Assembly: GCA_040903745.1 (NCBI GenBank)
Contig: JBBDUV010000047.1
Span: 1-64,000 of the forward strand
Reading direction: 5' to 3'
Length of the DNA stretch: 64,000 nucleotides
DNA from: M55B112 sp040903745
GTDB lineage: Bacteria; Bacteroidota; Bacteroidia; Bacteroidales; GCA-2748055
Of the stretch, positions 24,803-33,513 are shown one piece after another (the stretch's first letter is position 1; each line of letters begins with the position of its first letter). Below the pieces are notes generated by a model that did no database searches, was not told where the DNA came from, and was given only the letters and a program-made list of their open reading frames with translations. The position numbers were made by a program, and so were the translations under genes.

Positions 24803-26296
24803 TTACAATCCCCTTTTGGGTTTCTTTAAAAAACCAAATCCTGTGTTTCCCCGGTGGACATGCGTATCTTCCATCATTTCGATTGCCTCCTCCCTATGAG
24901 CCGGAGGTATCACAAACCTGTCCTCCAGTTTGGCTAGTGAGGTCAAGCTGTAAATATTATCAGCGATTTCGGTGGTCAAATCCGACTCCTGCAGCCGTCT
25001 TTTCACTTCAGAAACATCCATATCTCCAACCGTTACGGACCGGCGATGAAGGCGTACGCCCATCATTTTTTTGAGAATCCTACTGATGGTGGTTACATCG
25101 CCCACACTAAATAAACTGGCAAGGTATTCCAGTGGAAGGCGGGATTGATCCATATCATCCCAGATCGACAATCCGGTTGAATCATATTTGTCCTGCTCTG
25201 TCATCTGCGCCATGGCTGGCAAAAGCGGCATTACATAGAACAGATTGGGTAATGTACGAAACTCCGGATGCAGCGGTAAAGCAAGACCCCACTCCTTTAC
25301 ATATTTCCAGACAGGCGATTTTTGTGCAGCCTGAATCGTGGAATCGGCAATCCCTGCCTTTCTGGCAGCAGCAATAATCTCCGGATCATTGGGATCCAGG
25401 TAAATATCAAGCTGTTTTTCAATCAGTTCCTTCTCATCGCAGGAGGCTATCTGCTCAATCTTATCGGCATCATACAACATCACACCCAGGTAACGGATCC
25501 GACCCACACAGGAATGCATGCAATTAGGGGCCTGACCGGTCTCGACCCGGGGGTAACAAAGAATACACTTCTCCGATTTACCGGTCTGCCAGTTGTAATA
25601 TACCTTTTTATACGGACAGGCAGAGACACACATTCTCCAGCCACGACATCGCTCCTGGTTGACCAATACGATACCGTCCTCCCCTCTCTTGTATAAAGCT
25701 CCGGAAGGACAAGCACCCACACAGGCTGGATTCAGGCAGTGGTTACAGATCCTGGGAAGATAAAACATCACCATCCTTTCTAATTGGAACATGGCATCTC
25801 TTACAGCCGGGGAAAGATCCTTCATGTTCACATCCTTCCGGGCGTACTCAGGCGATCCCCCGAGATCATCATCCCAGTTGGGACCCGACCGGGGAGTCAT
25901 CTTTTCTCCCGTGACCATGGATACAGGTTCGGCGGTAGGCTGGTCCTCCCCTTCAGGTGAATCCATCAGTTTCTCATACTGATAGTTCCACGGTTCGTAG
26001 TAATCGTCCATCGTAGGCATATGGGTGTTGTGAAACAATTTTGCAAGTCCCCTGATTTTTCCCGCACCCTTTAATTCGACAGATTTATTGTTCTTTACCC
26101 ATCCGCCCTTGTAGATCTCCTGATCCTCCCAATTATCAGGATATCCGGTGCCCGGCTTCGTCTCCACATTGTTCCACCACATGTATTCGGCACCCTTCCT
26201 GTCTGTCCAGGTATTCTTACAGGCAATGGAACAGGTATGACACCCGATACACTTGTCGAGGTGAAATACCATTGAAATTTGCGATCGTATATTCAT
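24803..26296 (-). CDS. narH: Respiratory nitrate reductase, beta subunit (iron-sulfur)
   Basis: The 497-residue protein has four Cys clusters. They are CIGCHTCSIACKN (16-28), CNHCLNPACVGACPSGALY (near 185), CRGWRMCVSACPYKK (near 218, with Trp at the place that makes a 3Fe-4S cluster) and CILCYPRVETGQAPNCMHSCVGRIRYLG (near 245). Together they hold three 4Fe-4S and one 3Fe-4S cluster, passing electrons from NarI to NarG. The length is close to that of E. coli NarH. It begins 16 bp after narG. Confidence 0.96.
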   Translation of the reverse strand: MNIRSQISMVFHLDKCIGCHTCSIACKNTWTDRKGAEYMWWNNVETKPGTGYPDNWEDQEIYKGGWVKNNKSVELKGAGKIRGLAKLFHNTHMPTMDDYYEPWNYQYEKLMDSPEGEDQPTAEPVSMVTGEKMTPRSGPNWDDDLGGSPEYARKDVNMKDLSPAVRDAMFQLERMVMFYLPRICNHCLNPACVGACPSGALYKRGEDGIVLVNQERCRGWRMCVSACPYKKVYYNWQTGKSEKCILCYPRVETGQAPNCMHSCVGRIRYLGVMLYDADKIEQIASCDEKELIEKQLDIYLDPNDPEIIAAARKAGIADSTIQAAQKSPVWKYVKEWGLALPLHPEFRTLPNLFYVMPLLPAMAQMTEQDKYDSTGLSIWDDMDQSRLPLEYLASLFSVGDVTTISRILKKMMGVRLHRRSVTVGDMDVSEVKRRLQESDLTTEIADNIYSLTSLAKLEDRFVIPPAHREEAIEMMEDTHVHRGNTGFGFLKKPKRGL

Positions 26297-26312
26297 AACA
26301 AACTGCGGGTTT

Positions 26313-29300
26313 TTAAAAATTTACCTGATCCATCTTTTTCACATACACAAACGTATCCCGGTTTACTCCAACAGGTCCCCAGTAATTGATGTGGTACGTA
26401 AACTGACCGTAACCCCCAATTAAGAGATTGGGTTTCAGATGCACCCTGGTAAGACTGTTGTGCCCGCCGGCACGCCTGTTCCCACGGCTGGGCGATTTCG
26501 GAATGGAATAGGTGCGCTCGGGTGAATGATAAATAATGCAAATTCCCCTGGGTATGCGCACACTTACACAGGCTCGGGTACAATAAACGCCATTGTCATT
26601 CAGTACCTCTACCCAATCGTTATCTTTAATTCCCAAATCTTCAGCATCCTTCTCACTGAGCCAGCAGGGTTCCATTCCACGGGAAAGGGTAAGCATACGG
26701 AGGGTGTCTCCATAGGTGGAATGTATATGCCATTTGCCGTGCGGCGTGAGTACATTCAATAGTTTGGCATTGCCCTCCTGAATCGTTTTACGCAATTCGC
26801 CATAGAGTTCCGGCTTAGGAGAGGGTTTGTATGTGGGAAGACTTTCTCCAAACAAAATATATCCCTGATGATCCAGATAAAAATGCTGTCTTCCTGTCAG
26901 TGTTCTCCAGGGTACCAAATGCTCTATATTAAATGAAAAGGCAGAATATGCCCTTCCGTTCTGCATGAGTCCGGACCACAATGGTGAATTCAGAAGCCTT
27001 CGTGGCTGTGACAGCAGGTCTTTGTAATTGAGCGTAAATTCATTGTTCGTGGGCCGCAGACTGCTAAGATCAAGTCCGGTGTTTCTTTCGGCAGTTTGGT
27101 ATGCCCTCTCACTTAGCTTGCCATTGGTGAGCGATGACAAAAGTAATACCGCATCAATCGCATCAACATCCTCTTTGATGGAGGGATAGACTTTTCCATC
27201 AATGGTGTTGACCGGCTTTTCTTCCTCAAGCAACTGGTCGTAGAAATCTTCGCATTTAAATGAAACCCCATGCGCACCTACACCGTCTCTAACCTGATCG
27301 CCCAGGCTGATAAAACGGTCATATAACTTTGTGTAATCCCGTTCAACGGTAACAATGTGATGCATGGTTTTTCCAGGGATGGGATCACACTCCCCTGTAA
27401 ACCAATCTTTTATTTCAGGTTGGGATATCTCTCCAGGTGAATCATGACTGATCGGTTGGTTAACAATATCAAGTTTTGGTTCCGGCATATGCTTTTTGGC
27501 AGTTTTACTGGTAACCCTGGCAATTTCCCTGAAGATCTCCCAATCGGTTTTTGACTCCCAGACCGGCGGAATAGCTGCAGACAGGGGATGAATGAACGAG
27601 TGCATATCGGTACTGTTCAGATCGGCCTTCTCATACCAGGAGGCTGCTGGCAGAACGATGTCAGAATAGAGTGCAGATGTATCCATCCGGAAGTTCAGAT
27701 CCACTACCAGATCCATCTTTCCTTCCGGCGCCTGCTCCTTCCATTCGATCTCCTTCACAAACTCTTTTGCCACCTCATCGGCGATCTCATTGTGATGTGT
27801 GCCCAGGTAATGCTTCAAAAAGTATTCATGCCCCTTTGCACTGGACATCAGAGCGTTTCCTCTCCAGATAAACCATACCCGTGGAAAATTGCTCTCATTG
27901 TCAGGATCGCTTACCGAATACTTTAGCTTTCCCTCCTTTAATTGTCCGATAATATGATCCTGCATCTGTTTTAGATCCTTTGCACCAGCCTTTTTTGCTT
28001 CTTCCGCTATTTCAAAGCTGTTTCTGTCGTACTGCGGATAGAAGGGCATCCATCCATTGCGCACAGATTTGGCAATAAGATCCGCGGAATGCTGGGAGGA
28101 AAAATCATTTTTTGGCACCGTATTGTAATCGGCCTGGTTTCCGTCATAGCGCCACTGGTCCGAATGGATATAATGCCAGATGGGTGTTTGCTGAAACCTC
28201 GCGGGTATCTTCCAATCCTTTGCCGACATGATGGTACCCCATGAATCCTGCGGTGCAAGCTTCTCCTGTCCCACATAGTGATTCATCCCACCACCGTTTA
28301 CTCCAATGCAACCGGTAAGCATAAGCGACATGGTTGCCGCACGGTAAATAAGGTTGCTGTGGTACCAGTGGTTGACCCCTGCGCCGATGATAACCATGCA
28401 CTTTCCGTCCGTTGCTTTCGCGGTATTGTACCATTCGCGGGCAAACCGAAGGACCGTCTCTGAACTGATACCGGTATGGATCTCCTGCCAGGCCGGGGTA
28501 TACACCGCAGATGCATCATCGTAACCACCAGGGTACCCACCCGCTTGTCCGCGATCAATGCCAAATTGTGCCATGATCAGATCATATACAGTAGTATAAA
28601 CTACCTTTTTACCATTTGTCTGAAGATACCTGACAGGCACACCCCTTTTAAACTTCTGCTGCTGGTCAAACCTCGTGAATTCCACCTGAAGGATTTCATC
28701 ATTTTCATCGATCAGACTCAGTAAGGGGGTATATTCTTCGCCTGTCTCCCCATCCCTGTACTGCAGGTTCCAGTTTCCCTTTTGTTCCTGCCAACGGTGA
28801 CCGGAACTGCCGCGCGGACAGACCATCCTGCCCGACTTTTCATCAATATTGAGGAATTTCCAATCACTATTTTCAATATCCCTGTATTGGTCCAATATAT
28901 TGGCCCTGAGCAGTTTTCCAGCTACATACTCCCCCTCCTCCATGTACAATTCGACAAGAAAAGGAGAATCGGTGTATTTTTTCACGTACTCAATGAAATA
29001 GGGAACCTGCTGCTCTACATGCGCTTCCTTCAGGATGACATGTGTTACTGCCATCCAGAAAGCCCCGTCCTGACCGGCATGAACCGGGACCCACTGATCG
29101 GCATATTTGGCAACCATACTGAAGTCGGGCGAGAACACCACGGTCTTGGTTCCATTATGACGCGATTCGGAAAAGAAGTGCACATCAGGTGTACGGGTCA
29201 TGCCCAGATTGGCTCCCATTACTGCCACAAACTTCGCATTGTACCAATCGGCACTCTCACCAACATCCGTCTGTTCGCCCCATATTTCCGGAAAGGAATT

Positions 29301-29924
29301 TGGCAGGTCACAATACCAGTCGTAAAAGCTCAGGTTAACACCACCAAAAAGCTGCAGAAACCTTGATCCGGCTGCAAAACTCATCATCGACATCGCTGGT
29401 ATGGGGGAAAATCCCACCACCCGGTCCGGGCCATACTTTTTTGCAGTATAAATATTGGCCGCCCCGATTATTTCCAGCGCCTCTTCCCATCCGATCCGGC
29501 GAAACCCACCCTTGCCCCGGGCCTTTTGATAACGCATTCTCTTCTCCGGGTTTTCCTGCAAACCCTTCCAGGCCAGAAAAGCATCCCCTGTCTTCTCCTT
29601 TTCTGCTCTGAACAGGTCGATAAGCGCTCCCCTTATCATCGGGTATTTTACCCTGACCGGGCTGTACAAATACCACGAAAAGGAGATCCCGCGCTGACAA
29701 CCACGGGGTTCATAATGTGGCAGGGACTTTTCAAGCAGAGGGTAATCAAGTGCCTGTGATTCCCAAACCACGATGCCGTTTTTTACATGAATGTTCCAGC
29801 TACAGCCACCCGTACAGTTTACCCCATGTGTGCTTCGCACCGTCTTGTCATGCTGCCAGCGATTGCGGTAGAATTCTTCCCATTTACGGAATTTGGGAGA
29901 AACCATGTCTTTGATCCAACTCAT
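26313..29924 (-). CDS. narG: Respiratory nitrate reductase, alpha subunit (molybdopterin)
   Basis: The 1203-residue protein matches NarG along its length. It has HGVNCTGGCSW with HxxxCxxxC plus the later Cys in EPRGCQRG for the FS0 cluster, GPDRVVGFSPIPAMSMMSFAAGSR, YDWYCDLPNSFPEIWGEQTDV with the Asp expected to bind Mo, and C-terminal GRQHFYLDHQGY and GGYGQFTYHINYWGPVGVNRD. There is no Tat signal, and the start MSWIKDMVSPKFRKWEEFYRNRW resembles the E. coli remnant form, so the active site should face the cytoplasm. It reduces nitrate to nitrite. Confidence 0.97.
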   Translation of the reverse strand: MSWIKDMVSPKFRKWEEFYRNRWQHDKTVRSTHGVNCTGGCSWNIHVKNGIVVWESQALDYPLLEKSLPHYEPRGCQRGISFSWYLYSPVRVKYPMIRGALIDLFRAEKEKTGDAFLAWKGLQENPEKRMRYQKARGKGGFRRIGWEEALEIIGAANIYTAKKYGPDRVVGFSPIPAMSMMSFAAGSRFLQLFGGVNLSFYDWYCDLPNSFPEIWGEQTDVGESADWYNAKFVAVMGANLGMTRTPDVHFFSESRHNGTKTVVFSPDFSMVAKYADQWVPVHAGQDGAFWMAVTHVILKEAHVEQQVPYFIEYVKKYTDSPFLVELYMEEGEYVAGKLLRANILDQYRDIENSDWKFLNIDEKSGRMVCPRGSSGHRWQEQKGNWNLQYRDGETGEEYTPLLSLIDENDEILQVEFTRFDQQQKFKRGVPVRYLQTNGKKVVYTTVYDLIMAQFGIDRGQAGGYPGGYDDASAVYTPAWQEIHTGISSETVLRFAREWYNTAKATDGKCMVIIGAGVNHWYHSNLIYRAATMSLMLTGCIGVNGGGMNHYVGQEKLAPQDSWGTIMSAKDWKIPARFQQTPIWHYIHSDQWRYDGNQADYNTVPKNDFSSQHSADLIAKSVRNGWMPFYPQYDRNSFEIAEEAKKAGAKDLKQMQDHIIGQLKEGKLKYSVSDPDNESNFPRVWFIWRGNALMSSAKGHEYFLKHYLGTHHNEIADEVAKEFVKEIEWKEQAPEGKMDLVVDLNFRMDTSALYSDIVLPAASWYEKADLNSTDMHSFIHPLSAAIPPVWESKTDWEIFREIARVTSKTAKKHMPEPKLDIVNQPISHDSPGEISQPEIKDWFTGECDPIPGKTMHHIVTVERDYTKLYDRFISLGDQVRDGVGAHGVSFKCEDFYDQLLEEEKPVNTIDGKVYPSIKEDVDAIDAVLLLSSLTNGKLSERAYQTAERNTGLDLSSLRPTNNEFTLNYKDLLSQPRRLLNSPLWSGLMQNGRAYSAFSFNIEHLVPWRTLTGRQHFYLDHQGYILFGESLPTYKPSPKPELYGELRKTIQEGNAKLLNVLTPHGKWHIHSTYGDTLRMLTLSRGMEPCWLSEKDAEDLGIKDNDWVEVLNDNGVYCTRACVSVRIPRGICIIYHSPERTYSIPKSPSRGNRRAGGHNSLTRVHLKPNLLIGGYGQFTYHINYWGPVGVNRDTFVYVKKMDQVNF

Positions 29925-29933
29925 AAGCTTATC

Positions 29934-30794
29934 TTATTTATCGACGATTCTCTTCTTAAACGGAATCTTCCTGTTATCGTAGAGAATATATATATGTACA
30001 ACAATTACAATCGCGAGCACAAAGCCCAACATCAGAAAAACAGGACCATCGCTCAAATTCTTTGGTGCCCCGGTATGCCTGTCATTCAAAAAATGAAGGA
30101 ACGCGGTGACTGCTTCTTTTTCATCAGCAGTGATCTCAATATCGCTGTAAGCAGCCTTCATCGTGGGAAAGGGCGGATTCGAAATGATCGCCTGGATACC
30201 GGCCCGACCCAAGCGCTCCCATGAATCAGTCAGGTCAATACCAAGCCTTCCCCCGGAAATCGTCGATCCGTCCTGCAAACCGTGGCAAGCGCTACAGGGT
30301 GATGGACCATTTTTAAATTGGGTATGTCCATAGAACAGAGACTTCCCATCGCGTAAAAGATCTGAGGGATAACTCGCTGCTGAACGCGAAACGGAACTGT
30401 CGGGGGTAATTGCCTGACCGGTAATTGCCTGACCGGTTTTTTTGTCAATTCCGGAATCAATCTCCCTGATGTAATCAATGATACTTAAAATTTCACGATC
30501 AGAGAAATTATTATCAGGCATCGGAATCCTGTTGTAAGCTTCATAAAGTGATACTGCAAGAGAATCACCCTCCTTGATCATTTTCTGCGAGGACCGAATG
30601 AAACGGAGCAGCCACTCCTGTTCGCGGATTTCATGAATACCGGCAAGATCCGGTCCGACCAACCTGCCGCCGTTAATGGTATGGCAGGCTGCACATGTTG
30701 CCTTATACAGACTTTCACCATCGCTCTGTGCATATGCAGAATAACTATGGATAAACAGGATAAACACGACAGCCAAAAAACAACACTTTTTCAT
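29934..30794 (-). CDS. Membrane-anchored diheme cytochrome c of the nar operon
   Basis: The 286-residue protein has a signal peptide (about 1-22), two class I cytochrome c domains with CAACH at 34-38 and CSACH at 167-171, each followed by a Met-containing loop (PMPDNNF; FPTMKAAY), and a C-terminal membrane helix (about 252-273). A 15-bp tandem duplication (30406-30435) repeats GQAIT in the linker. It lies 9 bp upstream of narG in the same direction, so it is very likely expressed with it. Thermus nar operons also carry a diheme cytochrome (NarC). Here it may feed electrons into or draw them from the Nar complex; that role is inferred. Confidence 0.88.
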   Translation of the reverse strand: MKKCCFLAVVFILFIHSYSAYAQSDGESLYKATCAACHTINGGRLVGPDLAGIHEIREQEWLLRFIRSSQKMIKEGDSLAVSLYEAYNRIPMPDNNFSDREILSIIDYIREIDSGIDKKTGQAITGQAITPDSSVSRSAASYPSDLLRDGKSLFYGHTQFKNGPSPCSACHGLQDGSTISGGRLGIDLTDSWERLGRAGIQAIISNPPFPTMKAAYSDIEITADEKEAVTAFLHFLNDRHTGAPKNLSDGPVFLMLGFVLAIVIVVHIYILYDNRKIPFKKRIVDK

Positions 30795-30843
30795 AACGGG
30801 TTACATTTGACTCACATACATTAACAGGATTAAAATTAAAAAA

Positions 30844-30867
30844 TAAAGTGATAAAATTATCATTTTA
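30844..30867 (-). terminator. AT-rich hairpin with T tract inside the nar operon
   Basis: An 11-bp stem with one G-T pair and a 2-4 nt loop is followed, on the minus strand, by TTTTTTAATTTT. It lies between the 52-aa ORF and the cytochrome c gene and could partly separate narK expression from cytochrome-narGHJI. Confidence 0.45.
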
Positions 30868-30903
30868 TCCATTATTCATAATCATTATACATAATACCGG
30901 TTG

Positions 30904-31062
30904 CTATGGGTAGCAGTGTAGTGAATCCTTGCCTGCATCTTCCGGTTGCCAGTCGATCCATTCATTAGACGCAAAAGGCGTCCATCTGTTCCGGACCATG
31001 GAATTAAAGAATTGTACAGACAGATCCGGCGATTGCAGAGTAATTATATTTTTGGAGTGCAT
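30904..31062 (-). CDS. Small hypothetical protein, 52 aa, between narK and the cytochrome
   Basis: The ATG at 31062 directly abuts the narK stop (TAG then ATG), and the frame runs 52 codons to TAG at 30904. The product starts MHSKNIITLQSPDLSVQFF and has a Trp-rich middle (RNRWTPFASNEWIDWQPEDAG) and a late Cys, without a membrane segment. Stop-start abutment in an operon and the protein-like composition argue for a real gene translated by coupling to narK. I do not recognise it. It could be a small Nar accessory protein or a remnant of a longer gene. Confidence 0.5.
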   Translation of the reverse strand: MHSKNIITLQSPDLSVQFFNSMVRNRWTPFASNEWIDWQPEDAGKDSLHCYP

Positions 31063-32334
31063 CTATTGCCTGATCCTGCTTTTCATTAACATGTGGATAA
31101 TAAGTATGTTCATTGCAGCCAGGGCCACAAAAACTAAAAAACCAAGAGCATAGCCGATGGTGCCGGATTGCTCGGCGATAGCCCCCATCAATGGCGGAAT
31201 GACAAATCCTCCAAACGCACCGAGTCCCCCAACCCAGCCAGCAGCACCACCAACCGCATTTGGAACGTACATGGGAACGAGTTTGAAAATGGCCGCATTG
31301 GCATTTCCCATACCTGTCGCCAACAAAATTGCCAAAATAATTCCTGAAATGATGTTGTCCGAAATGGAGAGTCCCCCGGCGGCAATGAGAATGGTAAGCA
31401 TAGATACCATAGCAACCCGTTCTCCACCAAATTTATCCGCCACCCTTCCTCCGATAACACGGACCAGTGAAGCCAATATGGAAAATAGTGCCGTTAATAA
31501 TCCTGCACTGACGATCGTAAGGTGCTGAAATTCACTCCAATAGATTGGGAACCATGCCGTAAGTGCAATGAACCCCCCGAAAGTCGTAAAATACAGGATG
31601 ACCAATGCCCAGGTATTCTTGACCCGTGCAGAATTGACCAGGCTATCCTTCAAATTACCGGAAGGAAATATCTCCTGCCCCTTTTCCCGGGCCAGGTTAA
31701 CAGCTTCGCCAACCGGCAAACCCCTCCTTCGGTACTGGAAATAATAGGCATTGACGCCTGTAATTGCATAAAGAATGGTGCCTGACAAAAGAAAAATAAA
31801 CCATGCCAAATAGGCGGATATAAAACCGTAATGCACCAAAAACAGAGGAAGTACCATTGAAAATATACCCGGAGCAAGATTCCCCAATCCACCAAAAGCC
31901 CCGAGGGCAATTCCCTGCTTTTTCCGCGGAAACCAATAGGATGTTTGGCCAATACCCACCGAAAATGTGGCGATGCCACAGCCGCTCATGAAACCAAAAA
32001 GCAATACCAGCCAGTATAACCCACTCATGTCGTCCGGATAGGAGGTAAAAAGCAGCAATGTGATCCCTCCCAATCCAAGCACACTAACAGACATCAGTAT
32101 CAGAAAAGGCATCTTTCCTCCGGTAGTCTCAACCCAGGCACCGAAAGGAATTCTTAACAGGGAGCCTGACAAAGAGGGTATTGCGATCAAAAATCCGACC
32201 ATAACAGGAGTTAATTCCATTGCATCCCTGAAATGTATGGCAGTAGGCCCATACAGTGCAACTGCAGCAAATCCGAAAAAGAAACCGAGTGTTGTAGCGG
32301 TTAAAGCACTCCCCGGGGTACCTCTTAATTTCAT
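31063..32334 (-). CDS. narK: Nitrate/nitrite transporter (MFS, NNP family)
   Basis: The 423-residue protein has twelve membrane helices and the two nitrate signature regions: GIGQTSYWFPRKKQGIALGAFGGLGNLAPG (about 131-160) and GMGNANAAIFKLVPMYVPNAVGGAAGWVGGLGAFGG (about 338-373). The Arg residues of the substrate path, in LLRIPFGA and in the second half, appear present. It imports nitrate and/or exports nitrite for the reductase. It lies 49 bp downstream of the hemerythrin gene and leads into the cytochrome-narGHJI block. Confidence 0.95.
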   Translation of the reverse strand: MKLRGTPGSALTATTLGFFFGFAAVALYGPTAIHFRDAMELTPVMVGFLIAIPSLSGSLLRIPFGAWVETTGGKMPFLILMSVSVLGLGGITLLLFTSYPDDMSGLYWLVLLFGFMSGCGIATFSVGIGQTSYWFPRKKQGIALGAFGGLGNLAPGIFSMVLPLFLVHYGFISAYLAWFIFLLSGTILYAITGVNAYYFQYRRRGLPVGEAVNLAREKGQEIFPSGNLKDSLVNSARVKNTWALVILYFTTFGGFIALTAWFPIYWSEFQHLTIVSAGLLTALFSILASLVRVIGGRVADKFGGERVAMVSMLTILIAAGGLSISDNIISGIILAILLATGMGNANAAIFKLVPMYVPNAVGGAAGWVGGLGAFGGFVIPPLMGAIAEQSGTIGYALGFLVFVALAAMNILIIHMLMKSRIRQ

Positions 32335-32383
32335 TAAATCAGCTGTTTTTATTGTTTAGAGAGCCAGTGTAAAGAATTTTTGT

Positions 32384-32908
32384 TCAACTAACTTTCTCGA
32401 ACAACTTATCAAGAAAGGAATCGATATCACTTTCCAAAAATTGACTTAGGTTTATTTTAGAATAAGAAACCTCTACTTCAGCTTTCTTTTGTTCACTCAA
32501 AGCCTCTTCAGCCATTGGGTAAAGCACATTATCCTCTTTATAAATATGGTCCCGCAGGAGCATGCCGTAACCTCGGGCATTTTCAATGATTGTTGTTGTA
32601 TTATTCTCTGAAATACCTTGTTCCATGGCTTTTACAAATCCTCGTCCTTCATCATGTTCATACAGCATAACAGGAATAGGGTTGCAATGTAGCCCCTCCA
32701 TATTTTCTAACATAGCTTTAAATAGAATGTCTTCTTCTTTGGCATGATGGAACTTGTCTGCATAATTTTTAATAAAATCAATCACCTTCTTAAAGAAATC
32801 CAACTCTAAAGTTTTTCCGTTTTCAATTTCAGTGCATTCTTTTAGCATAGCATCAATAACTTTCAGAATAATTTGATGCTCGTCTGATAAAACTTTTGTA
32901 ATGTTCAT
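32384..32908 (-). CDS. Hemerythrin-domain protein
   Basis: The 174-residue protein is a four-helix bundle with metal-ligand candidates in SDEHQIILK (residue ~10), FHHAKEEDILF (~53-63), LYEHDEGRGF (~81-90) and LRDHIYKEDNVLYP (~118-131). Such hemerythrin-like domains bind a di-iron centre, with roles in O2 or NO sensing and repair of iron-sulfur clusters. A charged tail (about 140-174) has no known domain. It is the first gene of the nar operon, which suggests handling of NO or O2 during nitrate respiration (inference). Confidence 0.88.
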   Translation of the reverse strand: MNITKVLSDEHQIILKVIDAMLKECTEIENGKTLELDFFKKVIDFIKNYADKFHHAKEEDILFKAMLENMEGLHCNPIPVMLYEHDEGRGFVKAMEQGISENNTTTIIENARGYGMLLRDHIYKEDNVLYPMAEEALSEQKKAEVEVSYSKINLSQFLESDIDSFLDKLFEKVS

Positions 32909-33286
32909 AGCTATTATTTAATTATTAGTTCATGCTCCAAACCAGTGCTTTATTAAACAGCATGTTCCCGCTTACATACGTATGGTGCCGTTTTATAGTT
33001 AGCACTATCGATTTCTCCAATCCTTGTTTCAATAGATTCGATTTGTAAAAATACAAATATAAATTATATATTGACCTTTATATCATTTTATCTTTTATAG
33101 TTCGTTTCAAATACACACTGAAGGCAAACACGTCAATCATTTGCCCGATGGTTCCAATACCCTGTTAACAGCTGTGGACTGTTAACAGTTGTGGAAATGT
33201 CCTATACTGTATTTTTAACATATCGGGCAGTGGCTAATCCGATACTTTCATATGATTTGCCATCAAATAATTATACCTGAAAAAGC
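32909..33286. other. Upstream region of the nar operon, no gene
   Basis: This 378-bp stretch holds no credible ORF. On the minus strand TATATTTG (33061 down to 33054) matches the TAnnTTTG element about 146 bp before the hemerythrin start, although no TTTG lies at the -33 distance. A tandem 17-bp repeat lies at 33162-33195. No standard FNR box was seen by eye. Confidence 0.5.
33162..33195. repeat. Tandem 17-bp repeat with CTGTTAACAG palindrome
   Basis: CTGTTAACAG(C/T)TGTGGA is repeated twice head to tail (33162-33178 and 33179-33195), with one difference. Each copy holds a perfect 10-bp palindrome. Two in-phase palindromes 17 bp apart look like a protein-binding array upstream of the nar operon. 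Confidence 0.65.
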
Positions 33287-33513
33287 TTAAGAGGGTAAGA
33301 TATATCTCACACCAACATAGAATTCCCTCCCCCGTGTTGGACTCCATACAAAGGATGTGTCAAAGTAGGGACCAAACGGATTTTGCCAGCTTAAAACAGG
33401 CCTCTCCTGCCTGAAGTCAAAAATATTCTCGCTCCCTGTGTAGATTTCAAATTTTTCAAATTTATACGAAAATTGTGCGTTAGCGATCATGTAAGGCAAT
33501 CCATACTAGCTTA
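33287..33513 (-). pseudogene. TonB-dependent receptor, last ~75 codons only
   Basis: The minus-strand frame reads YGLPYMIANAQFSYKFEKF, then EIYTGSENIFDFRQ and VGVRYILPS. This is the end of a TonB-dependent receptor beta barrel, with the xGxENxxDxRQ motif and a final strand. The plug and most of the barrel are absent. Upstream it runs, in another frame, straight into the end of the SMP-30-like gene, so the receptor has been cut by a deletion. A start at 33499 would give 70 residues without signal peptide and cannot be functional. Confidence 0.85.

Noticed and set aside
30406..30435. 15-bp tandem duplication in the diheme cytochrome as a phase-variation tract
   Set aside because: The unit is in frame (GQAIT twice) in a flexible linker, so gain or loss would not switch the gene off.
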